In this document: positions 1 to 5,440 of the stretch, one piece after another
Position numbering within the stretch: position 1 is the stretch's first letter
How the letters are laid out: each line of letters opens with the position of its first letter
From: an uncultured Saprospiraceae bacterium
Lineage (GTDB): Bacteria; Bacteroidota; Bacteroidia; Chitinophagales; Saprospiraceae
Assembly: GCA_937930625.1 (NCBI GenBank)
Contig: CALHBW010000114.1
Location: 1-18,963, forward strand
Direction: 5' to 3'
DNA: 18,963 bases
The notes under the pieces: model-generated
The model's database searches: none
What the model was told of the DNA's origin: nothing
Seen by the model: the letters and a program-made list of their open reading frames with translations, nothing else
Translations under genes and position numbers: made by a program

Positions 1-23
1 TAATGTAAAATGTAAAAGTGGTA
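1..23. repeat. Partial copy of the 1926-2132 repeat, cut by the window edge
   Basis: The first 23 bases match 1953-1975 with one mismatch (both begin TAATGTAAAATGTAAAAG). The TATTTTATTGGTTTTT that follows resembles 2004-2019. I infer that the window opens inside another copy of the repeat nest described at 1892-2259, and that the MITE at 56-202 landed in it. The left part lies outside the window. Confidence 0.55.
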
Positions 24-55
24 GGACGTGAGGTGTGTATATTTTATTGGTTTTT

Positions 56-202
56 GGCTACCCGTCTAACTTTGCCCAAAGCGAATACTCGTCAGACGAA
101 TCACTTTATGCAGTGCGAATATTTTATGAGACAAATCGCTACATTTCACAAAATCTTCGTCAGACGAGTAGTAATCCCGCAAGCAAACTTAGACGGGTAG
201 CC
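56..202. mobile_element. 147-bp MITE-like element, copy 1, with 8-bp target duplication
   Basis: The ends are 20-bp inverted repeats with one mismatch (GGCTACCCGTCTAA[C/G]TTTGC). They are flanked by a perfect 8-bp direct repeat TGGTTTTT at 48-55 and 203-210. A subterminal inverted pair lies at 87-100 and 156-169, and each arm contains the hyphenated palindrome TCGTCaGACGA. A second copy at 13437-13582 differs by two substitutions and one deleted base, all near the ends, while the interior is identical. The element has no transposase gene, so it would depend on one elsewhere. TIRs starting GG with 8-bp duplications occur in the ISL3 and IS1595 families, but the parent family cannot be assigned from this window. 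A reading frame crosses the element in both copies, but it is short, lacks a ribosome binding site and is probably accidental. Confidence 0.85.
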
Positions 203-294
203 TGGTTTTTATATTTTTAATTGAAAACTACGTGGTTATGATTTAAGTAAAAAATTATGATACAGCACACCAACCCAAAACCCAAAAAAGTAAC

Positions 295-451
295 CGTCAT
301 ACTGAATTTATTTCAGTATCTCCCGAACGATAGAAAAACCATGCTGCACTAAAGAGGTAACTTGTTGTTTTTGAGTGAAATATAAAATTTTAGCTCACAT
401 TCAATATTGTGCTTGTCGTTCGGGAGATTCTGAAATAAATTCAGAATGACG
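295..451. mobile_element. 157-bp element with 36-bp terminal inverted repeats, copy A
   Basis: Arms at 295-330 and 416-451 pair over 36 bp with two mismatches, starting CGTCAT. Each contains the core CTGAATTTATTTCAG or its complement (302-316, 430-444) followed by TCTCCCGAACGA. An interrupted homologue sits at 13366-13675. The element lies between a further 12-bp perfect inverted pair, TTGAAAACTACG at 221-232 and its complement at 482-493, which may be the arms of an older host repeat. No coding capacity was seen. It behaves like a REP/MITE-type dispersed palindrome. No convincing target duplication is visible. Confidence 0.75.
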
Positions 452-577
452 TTCCGGTTTGGGAATGGTATATTTTTTATCCGTAGTTTTCAAATTCAAA
501 TAGTGTACAATCCATACTTTCTTTTTATTTTTATAAATCATTTATTTGAAAAATTTTAAACAATAAAAAGATTTACT

Positions 578-1876
578 ATGAAGAACATTATTTTACAATT
601 ATTTATTTTTTCAATAGCCACATCAATAACGTATGCACAAACGGCTGTCACACTAACATTGACGGACGAAAATATGGCATTGACAAATGTCGGCTTCAAA
701 GGCGCCTATGGTGACTGGACTACCGAACAAGGCTATGATGACGGCACGAATGGCGATGCGACTGCCGGAGATTTTACCCATACAATTATTGTAATGGCGA
801 GCGAAGGTTCGTATGAATGGGGCGCGGTCAATTTGGACGACAATGAGGCTTGGCTTATCAATGGTGCAAATCGTATGTTTACCGTAGATGCTGCGGGAAA
901 TGTCACAGGTGAGACGAGTTATACTGTGCCATTGGCAGGACAAGGGGTAACAATACTACTCACATTGGATGATACCGCCAACCAATCGCTCGAAGGTGTC
1001 AGCTTTAAAGGTTCGTATGGCGGATGGTCAAGCGAACCGGGGTATGATGATGGCACAAATGGCGATGCTATTGCAGATGATAACATCTGGTCGCTGGAAG
1101 TCACTGCTAATGCGGGTGCAGCTTACGAATGGGGCGCAGAAAACACCGGTTGCACGGATCCAGCATGGTTGATTGACGGTCCGAATCGCTCATTTGATGT
1201 AGCTATGGACGGTACGATTAGCGGCGAAACGAGCTACGATATTCCGGCTGAAGGACAGCGTTATCCGGTTACCTTTCGTGTCGATATGTCCAATGAAATC
1301 ATAGAATCTACGGGCGTATATGTGTCGGGTGCATTTCAGGCATGTGCGTGGAATAAAGCCGAAATTCAAATGACCGAAACATTGCCCGGCATCTATGAAG
1401 CAACTACAATGGTGGTTCCGGGTGTGCATCAGTACAAGTTTTTTAATGGTGATTGCGGCGATAATGGTTGTCAGGAAACGGCTGATTTCCTAATACTTGA
1501 GTGTGGAGTAGATAATGGAATCGGCGGTACAAATCGTGAAATAGACTTATCCGCGCTATCAGGTGAGATGACTTTGCCAATTTACGTATATAACACATGC
1601 AATACAGCCGTGAATACGGAAGACGCAGAATTTGCAAATGGCTTCACAGTGCGTCCGAATCCCGCTACGGGCAATGTACTTGTTGAATTTGGTTATCAGA
1701 CCGGAGCATATCATTTACAACTCATTAATTCGATAGGACAAACAGTGTGCGAACAAACAGATGTACGAAACGGTGAAGTACCATTGAATTTGCACGCATT
1801 GGATGCAGGTGCTTATTTTGTCAAATTATCGAATGAGGAAGGCATATTTGCAGTGCAGAAATTGATTGTTCAATAA
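578..1876 (+). CDS. Secreted modular protein with type IX secretion C-terminal tail
   Basis: 432 aa. A signal peptide (residues 1-20, ending TYA before Q21) directs export to the periplasm. Residues about 22-118 and 123-223 are two copies of one module; both contain GYDDGTNGDA, YEWGA and a final GETSY. Residues about 229-340 form a third, different module (YPVTFRVDMS, VYVSGAF, HQYKFFNGD) that resembles the E-set/carbohydrate-binding-like beta-sandwich found in many Bacteroidota exoproteins. The tail from about 354 (VRPNPATGNVLVEF ... GAYFVKL ... QKLIV) is a Por-type sorting domain, which family knowledge says is used for translocation by the type IX system and often surface anchoring. No catalytic domain was recognised, so a binding or matrix role is inferred. 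The modules are acidic (DD, DG runs), so calcium binding is possible. The gene stands alone, with repeat nests on both sides. Confidence 0.9.
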   Translation: MKNIILQLFIFSIATSITYAQTAVTLTLTDENMALTNVGFKGAYGDWTTEQGYDDGTNGDATAGDFTHTIIVMASEGSYEWGAVNLDDNEAWLINGANRMFTVDAAGNVTGETSYTVPLAGQGVTILLTLDDTANQSLEGVSFKGSYGGWSSEPGYDDGTNGDAIADDNIWSLEVTANAGAAYEWGAENTGCTDPAWLIDGPNRSFDVAMDGTISGETSYDIPAEGQRYPVTFRVDMSNEIIESTGVYVSGAFQACAWNKAEIQMTETLPGIYEATTMVVPGVHQYKFFNGDCGDNGCQETADFLILECGVDNGIGGTNREIDLSALSGEMTLPIYVYNTCNTAVNTEDAEFANGFTVRPNPATGNVLVEFGYQTGAYHLQLINSIGQTVCEQTDVRNGEVPLNLHALDAGAYFVKLSNEEGIFAVQKLIVQ

Positions 1877-1925
1877 ATACACTAACAGCAGAAATTTCGG
1901 AAAATATTGGCATATTTAGAATTGC

Positions 1926-2132
1926 AGTTGACACTTTTGTTTTTACATTAAATTAATGTAAAATGTAAAAGTTGTATAACGCGAGCGAACGCGAGACATT
2001 TCTTATTTTATTGATTTTTAATTTTTTAAATAACAAAAAAAATACAAATGTATTGCACACGTACTACATCCCGATAGCTATCGGGATTTACATTTTAAAT
2101 TTGATATTTTACATTTCAAAAAAGTGTCAACT
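1926..2132. repeat. 207-bp element with AGTTGACACTTTT terminal inverted repeats
   Basis: Perfect 13-bp terminal inverted repeats occur at 1926-1938 and 2120-2132. The interior is very AT-rich, with several copies of the words ATTTTACATTT and AATGTAAAATG. It also contains a perfect 20-bp palindrome, ATCCCGATAGCTATCGGGAT, at 2068-2087. Part of the same sequence recurs at the left window edge (1-23). No ORF was found. It is either a MITE-like unit or the core of the larger inverted repeat around it; the two readings cannot be separated without more copies. Confidence 0.6.
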
Positions 2133-2177
2133 ACTTTTCCGGCAAATCTAAACATGCCAAAATATTGGCATTTATAT

Positions 2178-2240
2178 TTCACGCAGAGGTCGCGGAGAAG
2201 TACTATAAAATCTCTGCGACCTCTGCGTTCTCCGCGTGAA
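2178..2240. repeat. CGCAGAG-type intergenic hairpin
   Basis: TTCACGCAGAGGTCGCGGAG pairs imperfectly with CTCTGCGTTCTCCGCGTGAA across a short AT spacer. The words GCAGAGGTCGC and GCGACCTCTGC are exact complements. It sits within the right arm of the 1892-2259 inverted repeat, which is consistent with insertion there. The relatively GC-rich composition stands out from the AT-rich surroundings. Confidence 0.6.
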
Positions 2241-2303
2241 TCCGCATTTTCCGAAATTTACCTCGTTTACAGTATGTTAGTAAATAAATGGTTTTTGATT
2301 GAG

Positions 2304-2322
2304 TTTTGCTTCGCAAAATTCA
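2304..2322. repeat. TTTTGC-TTC-GCAAAA mini-hairpin (first of three)
   Basis: A short perfect stem TTTTGC/GCAAAA with a three-base loop is embedded in longer imperfect arms (TTTTTGATTGAG ... TTCAAAAATCA). Near-identical stems recur in two other intergenic gaps, at about 5372-5390 and 15285-15302. It could be a small terminator or simply a recurring palindromic word. Confidence 0.45.
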
Positions 2323-2430
2323 AAAATCACTAACTCAAAAAATTTCTTAATTTTCTATTTATTCCGAAAAAGAATAAGCGCAAAAGCCACCGTCAAAAAG
2401 TTCGATTCTTACCCTAATGAAGTATAATTT

Positions 2431-2477
2431 AAAGTCCTATCAAGTTATATATTTTTACAACCTGATGGGGCTTTTTT
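2431..2477 (+). terminator. Rho-independent terminator-like hairpin
   Basis: Left arm 2431-2446 (AAAGTCCTATCAAGTT) and right arm 2459-2474 (AACCTGATGGGGCTTT) form 15 of 16 pairs as RNA when G-U pairs are allowed. They do so only on the plus strand, and the right arm runs into a T-tract. The G-U pairs argue for a real plus-strand RNA structure rather than a DNA palindrome. The nearest upstream plus-strand gene ends 555 bp earlier, so it may end a very long 3' UTR or an unannotated small transcript. Confidence 0.6.
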
Positions 2478-2486
2478 CTTTTAACT

Positions 2487-2838
2487 GTGTCTCTTAATAG
2501 AACAATTGATACCAATATACTGCCTTTCTTTGTTCTCCAAAGCATATTTTTGCGTCAAAAACTACGTCACATTTTTGGTGTTTTATGACATTTTCTTGTC
2601 ATTCACTATGTGATATTGCATTCACAATCTGATTAGGCAGTGATGAATGTTGTCGGAAATTCCTTAATGTGAAATGCAACTATCCTCACGCAAATTGCTA
2701 CTTTCTAATAACAAGTAGTTCTTGTGCATGAGATACCAAAAACCTACACAACCCAAAACATTAGAATTACCGACTATTCCACGTATTTCACGAAGCCATT
2801 ATTTATTGGAAAGTTTACTTTCTATCGCATAGAGATGT
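2487..2838. other. Gene-free stretch upstream of the VTC gene
   Basis: About 350 bases without a supportable gene on either strand. I see no long inverted repeat and no clear TAnnTTTG box. It presumably holds the promoter of the 2932-5253 cluster. The minus strand around 2490-2600 shows only short broken reading frames, with no recognisable family. Confidence 0.4.
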
Positions 2839-2931
2839 TTGATATATAAATCATACTACCTCCGTTGTGGCTCGTCCATCCAATATTGCATGGTCAGTAA
2901 TAATACATTAGAAAGAAGAAAAGTACGAACT

Positions 2932-3759
2932 ATGTTGAATCTACAACTACAAAATCAGAGGATTCACGAATCACTTATCAATTATGAGCCGATTACGCTC
3001 AAAGATTTGGACAGCGTGAAATTGATGAACCGTCAGGATACCAAAATGGTCATCAAAACGGAGACCCTTCCCAGTGTATTGAATACACTGAGTGGCGATT
3101 ATTTTGTGCTTGAAATAGACGGCAGACGCATAAGCTCTTATGAATCACTATATTATGATTATGCGACCTTGGATTTGTATATGAAACACCACAATGGACA
3201 TACGAATCGTTACAAGATACGCTTCAGAAAATACATCGAATCAAATCTGTCGTTTTTGGAGGTTAAATTCAAATCCAATAAAAAACGAACCATCAAAACA
3301 CGTATTAAAACCGACGATATTGAATACAATCTTCAACCGAAGTCTGTGGATTTTTTGGAGGAACAGACGCCTCTGGATATTTCGCGACTTGAACCTTCGG
3401 TACTGATATTTTATCGTAGAATTACCCTGGCAAACAAAGACCTGACAGAACGCGTGACCATTGATGTGAATTTGAGTTTTCAAAACTATTATTTGCGACA
3501 GGTCATGGAACACCCCGATATGGCAATTATTGAGGTAAAGCAGGAACGATTTAATAGAAAATCGCCTGCGGTACAAGCCTTACATGCACACAGAGTTTAT
3601 CCCATGACATTGAGCAAATATTGTCTGGGCGTTATGACCTGTTTGGATTCCATAAAACGAAACACATTCAAAAAGAAACTTTTAAAGTTAGCAAAAATCA
3701 CGGGAAATGATGTTTACAGAGATATTGCTTCAGTCGACCCCGACTATCAATTGGTTTGA
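2932..3759 (+). CDS. VTC-domain polyphosphate polymerase-like protein
   Basis: 275 aa from the ATG at 2932. The frame is open upstream to an ATG at 2839, but that extension (YLRCGSSIQY...) looks non-coding, and a purine-rich GAAAGAAGAAAAG lies just before 2932. The residues expected of the VTC/triphosphate tunnel fold are present in order: NRQDTK at 33-38, YESLYYD at 70-76, RYKIRFRKY at 93-101, LEVKFK at 109-114, KTR at 122-124, ERVTIDVNLSF at 173-183 and IIEVKQE at 199-205. These basic and acidic residues line the tunnel that binds triphosphate, metal and phosphate chain in yeast Vtc4. The protein has no membrane helix of its own. Pairing with a DUF4956 membrane protein is a known bacterial arrangement, so I infer polyphosphate synthesis or handling at the inner membrane. 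Product formation is not proven by sequence. Confidence 0.85.
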   Translation: MLNLQLQNQRIHESLINYEPITLKDLDSVKLMNRQDTKMVIKTETLPSVLNTLSGDYFVLEIDGRRISSYESLYYDYATLDLYMKHHNGHTNRYKIRFRKYIESNLSFLEVKFKSNKKRTIKTRIKTDDIEYNLQPKSVDFLEEQTPLDISRLEPSVLIFYRRITLANKDLTERVTIDVNLSFQNYYLRQVMEHPDMAIIEVKQERFNRKSPAVQALHAHRVYPMTLSKYCLGVMTCLDSIKRNTFKKKLLKLAKITGNDVYRDIASVDPDYQLV

Positions 3760-4426
3760 AATCGGTAACTTACCTACGTTATTAGTAAAATTTGCGATTG
3801 ATATCCTCGTCGTATATTTGATTGTAAAACAGATATACAGCAAGAAAAATGATAAACGTGAATACATTTTCACTTATTTCATTTTCAATATTCTTATCTT
3901 TTTCCTCTGCCACCTTATGGTGAACGTGGAACTGGGAATGGGCTTTGCCTTTGGTTTATTTGCCCTATTCTCCATCATGCGCTATCGTACCCAAACGATT
4001 AGTATTAAGGATATGACCTACCTTTTCGCGGTGGTGTGTATTGCGGTGATGAATGCCATTAATATCGCAGAACTCGCTATATTAGAACTGCTTTTCATCA
4101 ATGCAAGTATCGTGGCGGCACTGTATATTATGGAGCGGGCATTTTTTCAGGAAAAAATGGTCTCACGCAAAGTGCAGTATGAAAAAGTAAAATTGGTACA
4201 GCCGCAGCACTACGACGAACTCAAAGCAGACCTTGAAGAGCGCATGGGCTTGAATATTAAGAGAATTGAAGTCTATTCGGTCAATTATTTGACAGATAGT
4301 GCCGTTCTTTACGTCCATTTTGATGCCAATGAAACACAAAATAGTCTTGAAACAAAGATAGACCTCGACGAAATGGACGCAGCAAAATTCAACGGGCAAG
4401 CCCAATTGGAAGAAGCCCTCGCGTAA
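3707..4426 (+). CDS. DUF4956 family membrane protein
   Basis: 239 aa. Hydrophobic segments lie at about residues 23-43, 52-73, 77-91, 103-121 and 124-142, followed by a soluble C-terminal domain of about 95 aa. The MGFAFGLFALFSIMRYRT stretch and the following ISIKDMTYLF are typical of DUF4956. The gene starts 53 nt inside the end of the VTC gene, in another frame. Two adjacent ATGs (3707, 3710) are possible starts, and a later start would lose the N-terminal amphipathic part, though not the first helix. The long overlap implies translational coupling with the polymerase. In this family the neighbour or fused partner is commonly a VTC domain, so it may anchor the polymerase or form a channel for the chain; that role is inference. 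Confidence 0.85.
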   Translation: MMFTEILLQSTPTINWFEIGNLPTLLVKFAIDILVVYLIVKQIYSKKNDKREYIFTYFIFNILIFFLCHLMVNVELGMGFAFGLFALFSIMRYRTQTISIKDMTYLFAVVCIAVMNAINIAELAILELLFINASIVAALYIMERAFFQEKMVSRKVQYEKVKLVQPQHYDELKADLEERMGLNIKRIEVYSVNYLTDSAVLYVHFDANETQNSLETKIDLDEMDAAKFNGQAQLEEALA

Positions 4427-4430
4427 TACT

Positions 4431-4499
4431 AATTTTGAATGAGTGAATGAATGAATTTTGAATAACATTCACTCATTCAAAATTCACTCATTCAAAATT
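4431..4499. repeat. GAATGAGT low-complexity inverted repeat
   Basis: A perfect 19-bp inverted pair (4431-4449 / 4466-4484) with a 16-nt spacer, plus an extra direct copy of CACTCATTCAAAATT at 4485-4499. It fills almost the whole gap between the DUF4956 and DUF2490 genes. There is no long T-tract after it, so it is more likely a processing or attenuation structure than a full terminator. Confidence 0.75.
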
Positions 4500-4509
4500 C
4501 AAAATCTGC

Positions 4510-5253
4510 ATGGAAAATCACAAGTTCCAACGGAAACATAATGTCATAATACGTCCAAATTGGAATTTGGGAATTGGATTCTGGTGCTTGTGCTTTGTCT
4601 TATTGTGTCAGTCAAGTTTATCTGCACAAAGTGAAGATTTTGAACTTTGGAAAGGTATCGAACTCGAAAAAGACTGGGGCAAAGACCTCACCTTTTCTTT
4701 TGAAGAGCAAGTCCGGCTCAATAATAATGCTTCTCAATTCAAGTCTGCTTTTTTAGATGGTGGTGTTCGTTACGAATTACTCAAACAGGCGCGTATATCC
4801 TTGGGGTATCGCTACACACTTCGCTCACGTTCTGTGAATCAGCGATTATACAGTGATTTATCTTTAAAATTGGATAAAAAATGGCTTGTCAAACCGGTTT
4901 TCAGACTGCGATATCAGGAAGATTATAAACGAGGAGATTTGCCGGAGCGCACCGTTCGCCCCAAACTATCTATAAGAACAGGCATAAAGCCCTTAAAATT
5001 AGATATTTCCCTTGCAGGAGAATTATTCTATCAACTCTCTCCCGAAGGCAGCGACTTTAACCGTTATCGCCTCGGTTTGGGTTTTTCTCGTCCGCTTGCT
5101 GCCCGAAGTTCTGTCACACTTAACTACCTTTTTCAAGAGGAATTTAATGTCAGAAACCCTTTGACTTCAAGCGTCATTTCTCTTTCCTACTCCATTCTCT
5201 TAAATGAATACGACCTCGAAGCAAGACGGCGATTGCCGAGGGTGAAGAGGTGA
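4510..5253 (+). CDS. DUF2490 family outer-membrane beta-barrel protein
   Basis: 247 aa. A signal peptide with an unusually long basic N-region and a hydrophobic core (about 21-35) ends at A39 (LSA before Q40). The mature part shows the alternating pattern of amphipathic strands: DFELWKGIELEKDW, FEEQVRLNNNASQFKSAFLDGGVRYEL, ARISLGYRYTLRSR, FRLRYQED. It ends in short strands, as in DUF2490 barrels. It follows the VTC/DUF4956 pair on the same strand, with only a repeat in between, so co-transcription is likely. Family function is unknown. The position suggests an outer-membrane partner of the polyphosphate-like module, which is inference. The ATG at 4510 has no obvious ribosome binding site; an in-frame TTG at 4567 would give a more normal signal peptide. 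Confidence 0.8.
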   Translation: MENHKFQRKHNVIIRPNWNLGIGFWCLCFVLLCQSSLSAQSEDFELWKGIELEKDWGKDLTFSFEEQVRLNNNASQFKSAFLDGGVRYELLKQARISLGYRYTLRSRSVNQRLYSDLSLKLDKKWLVKPVFRLRYQEDYKRGDLPERTVRPKLSIRTGIKPLKLDISLAGELFYQLSPEGSDFNRYRLGLGFSRPLAARSSVTLNYLFQEEFNVRNPLTSSVISLSYSILLNEYDLEARRRLPRVKR

Positions 5254-5440
5254 TTGGTTGAATTGGTTTATTGGGTTGATTGAGTTGATTGAGTTGATTG
5301 AGTTGATTGGCTTAAAGTAAAAACCACGTAGAGAAAATTCCTGAATTTTCTCTACGTGGTTTTTTTTTGTAAATTTTGCTTTGCAAAATTCTTCTTATTG
5401 AACCCAATAAACTAATCAACTTAATAAACCCATTCAACCA
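5254..5440. repeat. GTTGATTGA tandem repeat with inverted partner around a terminator
   Basis: Left of the terminator, TTGATTGAG is repeated in tandem three to four times, preceded by GGTTGAATTGGTTTATT. To the right, AATAAACCCATTCAACCA (about 5420-5440) and ATAAACTAATCAACTT form the inverted partner. A TTTTGCTTTGCAAAA mini-hairpin lies at about 5372-5390. The gap separates two convergent genes (DUF2490 and recQ), so the whole stretch can fold as a large cruciform. Confidence 0.65.
5319..5368. terminator. Strong bidirectional terminator
   Basis: A perfect 22-bp inverted repeat (5319-5340 / 5343-5364) with a two-base centre. Its sequence is A-tract, CCACGTAGAG, AAAATTC, then the mirror, ending in a run of eight or more Ts. 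The A-run on the left gives a T-tract on the opposite strand. It therefore serves both the plus-strand DUF2490 gene and the minus-strand recQ, which end on either side. Confidence 0.85.

Larger units (their letters stand above)
1892..2259. repeat. Large nested inverted repeat downstream of the T9SS gene
   Basis: The outermost arms are a perfect 14-bp inverted pair, AAATTTCGGAAAAT at 1892-1905 and its complement at 2246-2259. Inside, 1906-1925 pairs imperfectly with about 2143-2160, and a third perfect 13-bp pair lies at 1926-1938 / 2120-2132. The right half carries extra material (2133-2142 and 2161-2245) that breaks the symmetry, including the hairpin at 2178-2240, which I infer was inserted later. 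It has no coding content. It may act incidentally as transcript end structure for the preceding gene. Confidence 0.65.

Noticed and set aside
18..220. Small ORFs across the first MITE (and again at 13435-13617)
   Set aside because: The reading frames coincide with the repeat. They have no ribosome binding site, use different flanking starts and match no protein family, so they are probably accidental openness of a short element.
2385..2425. A tRNA-like T-arm (AGTTCGATTC) that might mark a tRNA end or att site
   Set aside because: No complementary T-stem, anticodon arm or acceptor stem could be built around it.
2839..2931. Longer start of the VTC protein
   Set aside because: The added residues look non-coding, and family proteins begin near the NRQDTK region with a short lead; a purine-rich stretch precedes the ATG at 2932.
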